From contig JAHEJO010000010.1 of assembly GCA_024638805.1 (NCBI GenBank), positions 1 to 33,764 of the forward strand: 33,764 nucleotides of DNA, written 5' to 3'. Source of the stretch: Acidimicrobiales bacterium (GTDB taxonomy: Bacteria; Actinomycetota; Acidimicrobiia; Acidimicrobiales; SZUA-35). Numbering within the stretch: the first letter of the stretch is position 1; every line of letters starts with the position of its first letter. The translations under genes were made by a program, and so were the position numbers. Shown here piece after piece: positions 7,257 to 15,228 of the stretch. The notes beneath the pieces are model-generated. The model saw nothing but the letters and a program-made list of their open reading frames with translations. It had not been told where the DNA came from and searched no databases.

Positions 7257-7580
7257 ATGACTTTCACCTACGTCCCCGCCATCGATCTCACCGACCGAGC
7301 ACTCAGGTCCGATCCCAGCCCGGTCTTCGCCGTCACGCTCAGCTCGGGTCGCACCGTCGAGGTGACCGAGACCGACTTCTACGAGCCCGAAGGGCCCCTC
7401 ACCACTTTCTTTCGCAGCGGGTCGGCCACCAGGACGATCGACGTGTGGAGCGAACGCGTGGCCAGCTTCCGCACCGCCGAAATCGTCTCGATATGCCAAT
7501 CCGATGTCCGATCGCAGGTGCATCCGTCAGCGCAGAATCTCGACGGCGACCGGCCGGCGCTCACCGTCGTGCCCGCGTGA
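7257..7580 (+). CDS. Small hypothetical protein
   Basis: 107 residues, beginning MTFTYVPAIDLTDRAL. It is acidic to neutral, with no signal peptide, membrane helix or recognised motif; two Trp/Phe-containing blocks (PLTTFFRSGSATRTIDVW) hint at a folded domain. An ATG 6 bp upstream is out of frame and stops at once. It is divergent from the 77-residue gene and convergent with the ABC ATPase gene 16 bp later. Protein-like composition and lack of a better alternative frame are the main support. Confidence 0.45.
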   Translation: MTFTYVPAIDLTDRALRSDPSPVFAVTLSSGRTVEVTETDFYEPEGPLTTFFRSGSATRTIDVWSERVASFRTAEIVSICQSDVRSQVHPSAQNLDGDRPALTVVPA

Positions 7581-7596
7581 ACAACGCCGACGGCGC

Positions 7597-8709
7597 TCAG
7601 ATCGGATGCAGCAGCGCTGCACCGGTGAAGGTGTCGAACAGATGCAGCCGTGCGGGATCGATGACCACGCCGACCCGGTCCCCCAACCGGGGGCCAAAGC
7701 CTCTGCACGATGCGACCAGGCCGATACCCCGCTCCCCGTCTGCGCTCGCCAATCCATCGGCGCTCAAATGCACGACGGCGCGCGATCCTCGATTCTCTAT
7801 TCGATCCACAACCGCCGGAAGAGAGCGGTCGATGTCGGCACTCACCAATCGAAGATCCTCCGGACGTAGGCCGATGATGGCGGCGCCGCCTGCGAACCGC
7901 TCGGCTGGTCGGTGGTGGGCGGGGACAAGATATCCACCCACCATGTAGTAGCGCAGACCGCCGTCATCGACGACGCCCACAGTCAACAAGTTCATCGGAG
8001 GTTCGCCGAAGAAACCCGCTACCACGGTGTTCACCGGCTGGTGGTACAGGTCCATCGGTGGACCCACCTGCTGGAGGTGGCCGTGATCGAGCACGGCGAC
8101 CCGGTCGGCGAGCACCATGGCGTCCTCCTGATCGGCGGTTATCAGCAGAATCGTCAGCCCATACTCGTTCTGAATGCGGAGCACGTCGTTGCGCAGTCTC
8201 AGGCGAAGGTCCGTATCGATGCGGGCAAGTGGTTCGTCGAGGAGAAGCACTCTGGGTCTCGCCACCAGGGCCCGGGCCAGTTGGACCGCCTGGGTCTCGC
8301 CGCCGGAGAGCTCGTTGCGTCGCCGATCGAGCAGATACCCCACGCCGAGCTGGTCGGCCTCGGCGGTCACGCGTTTGGAGATGTCGTTGTGGTGGAGCAT
8401 CCGAATCTCGAGTGGCAAGGAGATGTTGCCCGCGGCGGTCCGATTGGTCACCAGCGCGTTCTGTTGGGTGACGAGACCGAATCCTCGGTCTCTGGGGAGC
8501 ACCCGGGTGATGACCCGTCCCTCCGCCTTGATGTCGCCGAAATCCGGCGTTTCCAAGCCCCCGGCGATGCGCATGGCAGTACTCTTTCCGCAGCCCGACG
8601 AACCCACGACAGCGAAGAACTCACCGCTCTGAATGTCCAGGTTCAGTCCGACGAGGGCATCCACATCGCCGAACGACTTCGACACGTGTTCGAATGTGAG
8701 ACGGGTCAT
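7597..8709 (-). CDS. ABC transporter ATP-binding protein, MalK/UgpC type, orphan
   Basis: 370 residues, the size of sugar-importer ATPases with a C-terminal regulatory OB-like domain. Walker A is GSSGCGKST (about residue 38), the Q-loop VTQQN, the signature LSGGETQAV (usually LSGGQRQ) and Walker B VLLLDEPLA. The H-loop reads LLITADQEDAM where MalK proteins have THDQ.EAM, so the switch His is Ala. The C-terminal part contains GLRPEDLRL, typical of this subgroup. The ATG at 8709 aligns with family N-termini; GGAGGG is 19 nt upstream, which is far. No permease or binding protein lies nearby. It may be an ATPase with altered activity, a regulatory relic, or it may serve remote permeases. Confidence 0.88.
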   Translation of the reverse strand: MTRLTFEHVSKSFGDVDALVGLNLDIQSGEFFAVVGSSGCGKSTAMRIAGGLETPDFGDIKAEGRVITRVLPRDRGFGLVTQQNALVTNRTAAGNISLPLEIRMLHHNDISKRVTAEADQLGVGYLLDRRRNELSGGETQAVQLARALVARPRVLLLDEPLARIDTDLRLRLRNDVLRIQNEYGLTILLITADQEDAMVLADRVAVLDHGHLQQVGPPMDLYHQPVNTVVAGFFGEPPMNLLTVGVVDDGGLRYYMVGGYLVPAHHRPAERFAGGAAIIGLRPEDLRLVSADIDRSLPAVVDRIENRGSRAVVHLSADGLASADGERGIGLVASCRGFGPRLGDRVGVVIDPARLHLFDTFTGAALLHPI

Positions 8710-8811
8710 CGCGCCGCAACGAGTGTTGCCCTCCTCGAACGATGCTAGAAGCCCACGGACCGGAATGGCCAGCGGCAAGGGCGCCGGCGCACGCCTCGAT
8801 AGCGGGGTCCC

Positions 8812-9082
8812 GTGTCTGCGCCCGAGGACCTTGTGGCCTCTCGCTACCGACGCGTTTCGGTTGCGATCTACTCCACGATCGCGCTCGTGGCTTTCGAGGG
8901 AACCTAGGTTGCCGCAGCGCTGCCCGAACTGACCGCCGACCTGGGGGTATCGATCTGCTCCCCTGGGTGATCACCGGATATCTTCGTCTCCGGCCTGGCC
9001 ACGGTCGTTTCGGGCCCCCCTCGTCGATTCGCTCGTCGACATCGGCCGCGTGCGTAGGCCCCATCGAGCTGTATGCGATTGG
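8812..9082 (+). pseudogene. MFS drug-efflux transporter, N-terminal fragment (decayed)
   Basis: Pieced across frames, this reads as the start of an EmrB/QacA-type transporter: RRVSVAIYSTIALVAFEGT, an in-frame TAG, then VAAALPELTADLG. A frame change gives IDLLPWVITGYL, another gives VSGLATVVSGP, and a third gives LVDSLVDIGRVRRPIELYAIG. These cover the first helix, the cytoplasmic motif and part of the second and third helices. One stop and at least three frameshifts make it a pseudogene. The gene resumes at about 10607 on the same strand after a 1.5-kb insertion with only about 25 residues missing between, so the two parts were one gene. Confidence 0.75.
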
Positions 9083-9112
9083 TCGACCTGCGCACCACGC
9101 GACGAACCCGGT

Positions 9113-9545
9113 TCAGGCGGCTCGGGTGGCCGCACCGACCAGCGGCTCGTCGCGTTCGTCGTCGATCATCGGCCCGACGTAGTGCACATTCGGGGCGTGG
9201 CTCGAAGTCGATCTCGGCGGCGGTACAGGACAACACGGCAAGGTCGGGGTAGATGTGAGGTTCCAGCCAGTGTTTCCACGACGACATCTGGTCGAGCTCA
9301 ACTCCGTTGAAGGCGGCGACGGCCCGAATGTCTCGAATCGACGGCGAGTTGAGCTGGAAGCGGCCCATGGCGCGCCGTATCGCACGCGGTGAGAAGCGGC
9401 CGATGGTGCGCCGTGCGTGACGCTTGGCCCGCAGCAGCTGCCATACGGCCTCCACTCGAATCCGATCGAGCATGCGGCGGGGCGGCGTGAGTCTCGGCGC
9501 GTCCTCACGACCCGGCTCGCCGGGATCGCCATCACGTGCTTGCCG
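9113..9545 (-). pseudogene. Glycosyltransferase fragment (MGT/UGT-like) with frameshift
   Basis: The minus-strand frame reads GREDAPRLTPPRRMLDRI, then WLEPHIYPDLAVLSCTAAEIDFEP. After a one-base shift near 9195 it continues as APNVHYVGPMIDDERDEP. The run from PDLAVL to NVHYVGP is characteristic of the acceptor-domain end of UDP-sugar glycosyltransferases of the MGT family. Both the N-terminal start and the entire C-terminal nucleotide-sugar domain are absent; the frame stops at 9113 beside the MFS fragment. It lies directly downstream of the sulfotransferase on the same strand, so the two may have arrived as one surface-glycan modification cassette. The family assignment rests on a short region. 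Confidence 0.55.
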
Positions 9546-9569
9546 AGAGTGCGCCGTTGTCGGCTGCCG

Positions 9570-10502
9570 TCACGAGTCGGTTCGGACGAGTTTCTCGATA
9601 CGGCGCTTCGCTCGTGAGCCGGCCCGCCGCATGGTTCGAGAGATCGGGCTCGTCGTCGTACGTTGGTGCCGATCGAGTGCGTACTGGAGGAAGCCAAGGT
9701 CGTCGACCCGCGATCGAACCGATGCACACCAGCCGGCGATCTCGCCGGCGTCGTAGTCGGTGCCAGTGCAACCCTCGAGCAGGCGATCGGCTTCGAGCAG
9801 TACGCCTGAGACGGCGATCCCGGAGTCGGCTGATCGCCGATTGAGTTCGGGCCGGAAGTTCGCCGCGACGATCTCGTCGATCCGCCCGTCGTCCGCGTTC
9901 AAACCACAGAACGCCGCCAGCTCACCGAGCTGGCGACTCGGGTCGTCGAACCAAGACTGGTAATGCACGAAGAACCATGGTTCGTGCACATCCTCGAGCG
10001 CATGCAGAATTCGATACAGGTACAGGCCCTCCGCCACGTCCTGGGGCAGTGAATAGGAGTGCATCAGCGATCGGACGACGATCGCTGCCTCGCGAGCGCA
10101 GAACACCGGACGCGGTTGTACCGAGGTCTGCTCGAAGACCTCGACCCAAAGTGGCCAGGTGAGGCAGGTTCGCGGATCCTTGAAGCCCCACACCTGGTCA
10201 TCTCGTCCAACCTCGGCGCTGACGACCGCTGCGAGGTCGTTCCGCGTTTGCCCGATCCGGTCGGCCTGCATCCAGATGTCGGGACGTGGTCGATACGGAG
10301 ACAGCTCGAGCGAGGCGATCAGGGCCTGTTGTGTGTGCGCGATCTGAGCATCCTCGAAATGGCCGTCGGGGTTGTCGTCCGACGGCCCGACCAGCGTCGT
10401 CGACAGACGCATCCCCGTGCTCTGGAGCAGCTTCATGGCCAGCGAAGTGCCGGATCGACCGGGTCCGAGTACCGCAATGCACTGACGGCCCGGCTCTTCC
10501 AT
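9570..10502 (-). CDS. Sulfotransferase family protein
   Basis: 310 residues. The PAPS-binding P-loop-like motif GPGRSGTSLAMKLL is at residues 12-25, and FKDPRTCLTWPLWVEVF follows in the place of the family's conserved RDPR-type strand. A REAAIVVRSLMH helix and a Trp-rich HYQSWFDDP region follow. Such enzymes move sulfate from PAPS to glycans, lipids or other hydroxyl acceptors; the acceptor is unknown. The ORF track starts at a TTG at 10556. I prefer the ATG at 10502 because TACGCT sits 8 nt upstream and the P-loop then falls at the usual position. It is intact while everything around it is broken, and it sits inside a split MFS pseudogene. Confidence 0.8.
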   Translation of the reverse strand: MEEPGRQCIAVLGPGRSGTSLAMKLLQSTGMRLSTTLVGPSDDNPDGHFEDAQIAHTQQALIASLELSPYRPRPDIWMQADRIGQTRNDLAAVVSAEVGRDDQVWGFKDPRTCLTWPLWVEVFEQTSVQPRPVFCAREAAIVVRSLMHSYSLPQDVAEGLYLYRILHALEDVHEPWFFVHYQSWFDDPSRQLGELAAFCGLNADDGRIDEIVAANFRPELNRRSADSGIAVSGVLLEADRLLEGCTGTDYDAGEIAGWCASVRSRVDDLGFLQYALDRHQRTTTSPISRTMRRAGSRAKRRIEKLVRTDS

Positions 10503-10510
10503 ATGGTCGC

Positions 10511-10516
10511 AGCGTA
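10511..10516 (-). promoter_or_regulatory. -10 box for the sulfotransferase (TACGCT)
   Basis: TACGCT on the minus strand lies 8 nt before the ATG at 10502, in a locally AT-richer stretch, with no Shine-Dalgarno. It supports the internal ATG over the TTG of the ORF track. Confidence 0.35.
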
Positions 10517-10606
10517 TAGTTTGCGGCCCGCCGGTTCGCATGTCGGCGTCACTCAATGGGCATTCCGGTAGCTAGCAGAGAGGTTCCAATGCCGAATCCG
10601 CCTAAG

Positions 10607-11262
10607 CCAGGGCGGAGCCTCGGGCATGGTGGTCGCCTCCACGATCGCAGCGGTCAACCTGGCCTACCCGGCAGGCCTCACCGGGCGGGCCTTCGCCGCC
10701 AACTCCACGTTCAAGGGCTTGATGGGCGCCGCCGCCCCGGCTCTGGCCGCCCTTCTGCTTCAGGTTGCCTCGTGGCGGCGGATCTTGTTCGTCAATCTGG
10801 CGCTGGGAACGCTCGCAGTGCTCGCCGGAGGTCGGGGCCTGCCCGGGTCCAGGAGAATGCAGAAGCCCCACATGTTGACCGGCGGGGGTCGCTGATCGCA
10901 GGCGTAGTGACCCTGGGAACCATCGCCGCCAGCATGGGTACCGGAGTGGGGCTCACCACCAACGCCGGCTCACGTTAACTGCGCCGATCCACCCAACGCC
11001 GGCCTGATCGGGCGGGCGGGCGCCGCCCACCAGTTCATGCGATACCAGGGCTTCACCATCGGCAGCGCCGGCGGTGGCGCCGTTCTCCTGCTCGTCGTGG
11101 GTCGCCGGATCGGTTCGACCGACCCGGTGCAGAAACTTCTCGCCGGTGACGACATCTCCGTGAGCGCCGACATCGCCGCCGCCGTCAGCGCAGGATACGC
11201 AACGGTCGCGGTGGTCTCATCGGTCGTGATGATCGGGCCGTGTGGCCGTTGTCGGCGTCACG
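10607..11262 (+). pseudogene. MFS drug-efflux transporter, remaining fragments (decayed)
   Basis: This is the continuation of the fragment at 8812. It opens with QGGASGMVVASTIAAVN and YPAGLTGRAFAANS and reaches SWRRILFVNLALGTLAVLAG, the mid-protein helices of EmrB-type transporters. A frame change and an internal deletion then lead to LIAGVVTLGTIAASMGTGVG. After a stop near 10978 another frame gives LIGRAGAAHQFMRYQGFTIG and GYATVAVVSSVVMIG, the last helices. Several helices are missing and frames change at least three times. The end overlaps the msrA stop by a few bases. It is not functional. Confidence 0.75.
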
Positions 11263-11905
11263 TCTCGGAGCCGTAACTGACCTGGCAGAACCCGTGGTTG
11301 CAGTAGCCCCTGGGATTCTTGGCGAGATACTGCTGGTGGTGATCCTCGGCGTAGTAGAAGGGACCGGCAAGTGCGATTTCGGTCCTGATCTCGCCGAAAC
11401 CGGCGTCGGCCAGCGACCGCTGGTAGGCGTCACGACTGTCGATCGCCTCAGCCAGTTGGTCGGCGGAGTTGGCGTAGATCGCCGACCGGTACTGGGTGCC
11501 GATGTCGTTGCCTTGCCGATTGGGGGTGGTGGGATCGTGGTTCTCCCAGAAGACCTTGAACAGGGTCTCGAGTTGCACTTGGGAGGGATCGAACACGATC
11601 AGGACCGACTCGGTATGACCGGTGCGACCGGTGCAAGTTTCCTCGTAGGTCGGGTTCGGGGTGGCCCCACCGGCGTACCCGACCGAGGTCGAGTACACAC
11701 CATGCGTTTCCCAGAAGAATCGCTCAGCCCCCCAGAAACAACCCATCGCCACGATGAGGGTGTTCATGCCATCGGGCCACGGCCCCTTCAGCGAATTGCC
11801 GTTGACGTAGTGGGCGGCCGGTACCTCCATCTCCTCGGCTCGTCCCGACAGCGCCTCTCCGGGCTCGGGGACATCCAGATTGGCCGGATCGTTGCGGAAG
11901 AACAT
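11258..11905 (-). CDS. msrA: Peptide methionine sulfoxide reductase A
   Basis: 215 residues, close to the E. coli-type long MsrA. The active-site motif GCFWGAE is near residue 55, followed by [24 protein letters not shown] and [24 protein letters not shown], both strongly conserved. Two C-terminal Cys in [10 protein letters not shown] would be the resolving residues recharged by thioredoxin. The enzyme reduces methionine-S-sulfoxide in proteins and free methionine in the cytoplasm. The ATG at 11905 has a GAGG about 11 nt upstream. It stands alone between the MFS pseudogene and a small unknown gene. Confidence 0.95.
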   Translation of the reverse strand: MFFRNDPANLDVPEPGEALSGRAEEMEVPAAHYVNGNSLKGPWPDGMNTLIVAMGCFWGAERFFWETHGVYSTSVGYAGGATPNPTYEETCTGRTGHTESVLIVFDPSQVQLETLFKVFWENHDPTTPNRQGNDIGTQYRSAIYANSADQLAEAIDSRDAYQRSLADAGFGEIRTEIALAGPFYYAEDHHQQYLAKNPRGYCNHGFCQVSYGSET

Positions 11906-11959
11906 GGTTGGTACAACCTCGTTCGACCGGCCTTTGTTCCGCCCGATCGGCGACCCGGC

Positions 11960-12208
11960 TCAGCGCAGGTCGATCACGAGATCGACCAACGCGTCGATCG
12001 AGTCCTCGACCGCCATGACATCCACCAGTGCGGCGTCCACGTTCACACGCTCCTGACCCGAAAGCTCGGCCACCGTAATCAAGCCCGCCAGCTTGTCGGC
12101 CACCTCGCCGTGGATGACGTCACCATCATGGCGGAGCTGGGTGACGAATGCCCATGCCGCCCTAACCGAGATGGTCGGTGCCGGCGTCTTCTCTAGTAAG
12201 TGAGCCAC
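11960..12208 (-). CDS. Small hypothetical protein, acidic and helical
   Basis: 82 residues from the GTG at 12208. The sequence is mostly alpha-helical, with an acidic C-terminal half (DAALVDVMAVEDSIDALVDLVIDL). No signal peptide or known motif is visible. The ORF track starts at the GTG at 12226, but TACAGT lies 6 nt before the inner GTG, the same pattern as other starts here. It lies 54 bp upstream of msrA on the same strand and could be cotranscribed with it. The function is unknown. Confidence 0.5.
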   Translation of the reverse strand: MAHLLEKTPAPTISVRAAWAFVTQLRHDGDVIHGEVADKLAGLITVAELSGQERVNVDAALVDVMAVEDSIDALVDLVIDLR

Positions 12209-12214
12209 AGCAAA

Positions 12215-12220
12215 ACTGTA
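12215..12220 (-). promoter_or_regulatory. -10 box for the small protein upstream of msrA (TACAGT)
   Basis: TACAGT on the minus strand lies 6 nt before the GTG at 12208, with no Shine-Dalgarno. It may also serve msrA downstream. Confidence 0.35.
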
Positions 12221-12283
12221 AGGCACGGGTCCGCCCTGGCCGAATGGGGCTAGGGACCCGAACGAGCGGGTGATCCTCCCGTT

Positions 12284-15160
12284 CTAGGTAGTCCGCCCGG
12301 TGAGCAGGTTGGTGACCTGGGCGAGAGCGATGCGGGCATCGGCCCTCAATCGGGCGGCCTCCACCAGATCTCCGTTTTCGGCGGCTTGATCGGCGGCGAC
12401 GAGGAAATCGTCGGCCAGATCGATCAGGTCCGACACGCTGAGGTCCCGCATGTTCGGTGGCAGCTCCGGTGCGGTGATCTCCGGAGGGTCCGGAACAGGG
12501 ACCGTCGGTGTCTCCGGCTCTTCGCCGGCGTCGGTGGTGACCGCTCGCACCGCCTCGTCCAAGCTGCGCCTCATGGCAATCCGATCGCCATTGACCGCGA
12601 TGATCCGGTTGAGTTCGGGTACGGCGTTGTTGCCCTGAGCCTCGACGTAGAGGGGACGCACGTACACCAGCGTGTCCTCGATCAGAACCATGATCATCTC
12701 TCCGAACAGAACATTCGAACCCTGCAAATCGAGCGGGGTGATGTATTCGGAGATCTCGGTCTCGCGTCGAATCTCGGAATCGACCAGGTCGGGCGCGTTC
12801 ACCAGACCACCCGGCAACCGGTACTGAATCAGCTGTCCGTACACCTCGGGATCGGACCGGCCGACCATGATCGCGGTGAGTTCCGGGCGGTCGCTCTGCC
12901 GGTTGGCATCATTGGAACTGGGCACGAACGCACGCTGGAGAATGAACTCGCTTCGGTCCGACCCGGGCAGCCGGGTGAGCACGTATTGAGGGGCCATCGG
13001 CAGCGCCGCGGTCGCCGCTCCTGCTCGCTGGTCACCGGCGGCGGCCTGGGGTTGAGTGGCCACGGTCCAGCTGAGGCTGCCCTCGAGGAACGTGACCGGA
13101 TCGGTGACCTGGTACGTGCCCCACATATCGGTCTGAATGCTGAAGATGTCCTTCGGGTACCGGAAGTTCTGACGCAACTCCAGTGACGGCGGCGCATCGG
13201 AGAACAGTGCCGGGAACGCCGACCGGTACGCCCGGATGATCGGGTCGGTCTCGTCGGCCACATGAATCGTGACGTTGCCGTCGTAGGCGTCGATCACGGC
13301 CTTGGCGCTGTTGCGAACGTAGTTGTATCCCCCGGACAAGTCGCTTGAACCCGGCAGGGACCGATTCCGGACACCCTGGCTGTAGGGAAACTCGTTGGTC
13401 GTGGTGTAGGCATCGATGACCCATTTGACCCGACCATCGGAAAGGATCGGGTAGGGGTCACTGTCGAGTTCGAGGAACGGGGCCACCAGAGCCACCCGTT
13501 CCACCACGTCCCGGTTGTAGATCACCGAGCTCTCGCTTCCGACGAAGGGCGAGATCAGCGGGTTGATGCTCTGGAACCGCAGAGAGAACGCGAGCTGACG
13601 GAGGAGCGAATCGATCGCCACGCCGCCGTCACCGTCGTACCGGAAGTCCGATTCGTCCCGACCCACCGAGTCGGAGGCGAAGTCGACCTCGTTCCGACCG
13701 TCTGCACCGACGATCGCATAACCGCCGAAGTCCTCACCGAAGTAGATGCGGGGCTGCGACAAACCCACAGCGAGGGACTCATCGACCTGTTGGGCCGGCC
13801 CGATACCCGAGACCAGGTAGTCTGGTGTTCCGCCTGAACCGAAGACGTTGGCGGGAGCCAACGCCACGCCGTAGCCGTGTGTGAAGGCGAGATGCTGGTT
13901 CTCCCACCCAGAGTCGACCTCGTCGAGGATCAGCTCACGAACGCTGATCGCCACCGGCTCGATCGTGCCGTCGATTGCATACCGGTCGATGTCCAGATCG
14001 TTGAAGGCGTAGAACCGCCGTTCAGCCTGATTGCGGATGAACGACTCCTGGGCCAGCACAGGGTCCAGGACGAGAATGTCGTCCAGAATGTCCTCGTTGG
14101 CCTCTACTTCGGCGGTCGTGATCCCGGCGGCGTAGTCGAACTGTTGGCTGGCGACACGGTTCGCATCGAGCCCGTAGGCAAACCGGGTCGCTTCGAGATT
14201 GCCGGCGATGTACTGCGCTTCCCTCGTCGACTGGTTGGGTTCTACGGCAAAGCGTTGGTAGAGGCCGGGGAAGATCCCTCCGACCACCACGTGGGTCACG
14301 GCCCACATTCCGAGTGCGACGAGCGGCAGGCCCCAGCCATTTCGGCGCAGATTGACCACGAAGAGCGCAGCGCCGAGGAGTGAGACCAGAACCAGGAGGT
14401 TGAGCGCCGGGAGCTGCACTTCCACATCGGTGGCCAAGGCGCCATCAAACAACCCCCGGCGAGAGTTCACGAGTTCGAAGCGATCGAGGTAATAACTGAT
14501 CGCTCGAAGTACGCCGAGGAGAGCCATGAGAACCGAGAGGTGCAACTTCACCCGATCGCTGATCTTGGACACGGCGACGGCTCGGATGCCGCCGTTGAGA
14601 TAGTGAGCGAGAGCGGAGGCGAAGACGGAGAAGACGACGGCAAACGAGAGCCAGTCGACCAAGAACGTGAGAAACGGCAGTCGGAAGACGTAGAACGACG
14701 CGTCGAGGCCGTGGAGCGGATCGGTCCAACCGAAGTCGTTGGCGTTGGTGAACAGGATCCACTTCTTCCACTCCTGGGACACCTGGAGGCCGAACATCAG
14801 CGCGAGGAACCCCGACACGACCAACCGCACTCGGGTGCCGTGGCGACCGACGAGTTGGTGATACCGCTCGATCAAATCCTCCTCGGGCGAGGGCGGGCGG
14901 ACCGGCGGACGTAAACGATCGGCCACGGTCAGATTCCCGAAGAGAATGGCGAAGAAGGCCGCCGTGAACACCACCGCCAGCATGATCTGGGTGAGGAGAA
15001 TCCTGGCCCACGAGGACGCAAATCCGAGCTGGTCGAAGAATAGATAATCGGTGAACAGGCGGGCGATTCCGCTTGCGGTCAAGAGGATGATCAGGATGAG
15101 ACCGCTGGCCACGAATAGTGGCAGACGCCGACGCGATACGCGCGAAACAGTTGTTGTCAT
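12284..15160 (-). CDS. UPF0182 family large membrane protein
   Basis: 958 residues, typical for UPF0182. The N-terminal third has about seven membrane helices (LPLFVASGLILIILLTASGI, MLAVVFTAAFFAILFGNL, WLSFAVVFSVFASALAHYL and others), with the family block TDYLFFDQLGFASSWARILL. A long extracytoplasmic domain follows and contains conserved stretches such as YRSAFPALF and FRYPKDIFSIQTDMWGTYQV. The C-terminus is acidic and Pro-rich, then helical (PPEITAPELPPNM, AARLRADARIALAQV). The family is widespread in actinobacteria and cyanobacteria and has no assigned function. The ATG at 15160 is preceded by TAGCGT at 8 nt. Confidence 0.93.
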   Translation of the reverse strand: MTTTVSRVSRRRLPLFVASGLILIILLTASGIARLFTDYLFFDQLGFASSWARILLTQIMLAVVFTAAFFAILFGNLTVADRLRPPVRPPSPEEDLIERYHQLVGRHGTRVRLVVSGFLALMFGLQVSQEWKKWILFTNANDFGWTDPLHGLDASFYVFRLPFLTFLVDWLSFAVVFSVFASALAHYLNGGIRAVAVSKISDRVKLHLSVLMALLGVLRAISYYLDRFELVNSRRGLFDGALATDVEVQLPALNLLVLVSLLGAALFVVNLRRNGWGLPLVALGMWAVTHVVVGGIFPGLYQRFAVEPNQSTREAQYIAGNLEATRFAYGLDANRVASQQFDYAAGITTAEVEANEDILDDILVLDPVLAQESFIRNQAERRFYAFNDLDIDRYAIDGTIEPVAISVRELILDEVDSGWENQHLAFTHGYGVALAPANVFGSGGTPDYLVSGIGPAQQVDESLAVGLSQPRIYFGEDFGGYAIVGADGRNEVDFASDSVGRDESDFRYDGDGGVAIDSLLRQLAFSLRFQSINPLISPFVGSESSVIYNRDVVERVALVAPFLELDSDPYPILSDGRVKWVIDAYTTTNEFPYSQGVRNRSLPGSSDLSGGYNYVRNSAKAVIDAYDGNVTIHVADETDPIIRAYRSAFPALFSDAPPSLELRQNFRYPKDIFSIQTDMWGTYQVTDPVTFLEGSLSWTVATQPQAAAGDQRAGAATAALPMAPQYVLTRLPGSDRSEFILQRAFVPSSNDANRQSDRPELTAIMVGRSDPEVYGQLIQYRLPGGLVNAPDLVDSEIRRETEISEYITPLDLQGSNVLFGEMIMVLIEDTLVYVRPLYVEAQGNNAVPELNRIIAVNGDRIAMRRSLDEAVRAVTTDAGEEPETPTVPVPDPPEITAPELPPNMRDLSVSDLIDLADDFLVAADQAAENGDLVEAARLRADARIALAQVTNLLTGRTT

Positions 15161-15168
15161 TGCGTTAG

Positions 15169-15174
15169 ACGCTA
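15169..15174 (-). promoter_or_regulatory. -10 box for the UPF0182 gene (TAGCGT)
   Basis: TAGCGT on the minus strand lies 8 nt before the ATG at 15160, with no Shine-Dalgarno. A leaderless start is inferred. Confidence 0.4.
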
Positions 15175-15228
15175 GGGCGAATCGGCAGCGGAGTTGGATC
15201 GGGTCGAGGCACCGAAGGGCGCACCGGT

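Noticed and set aside
10626-10895. 89-residue ORF as an independent small membrane protein
   Set aside because: Its sequence is the middle of an EmrB-type transporter and is flanked by further pieces in other frames.
11240-12196. 318-residue plus-strand ORF
   Set aside because: It is antisense to msrA and the small upstream gene and has no protein-like features.
12227-12283. Hairpin GGGTCC...GGACCC as a terminator
   Set aside because: The arms are only six bases with a loop of about 20, too weak to call.
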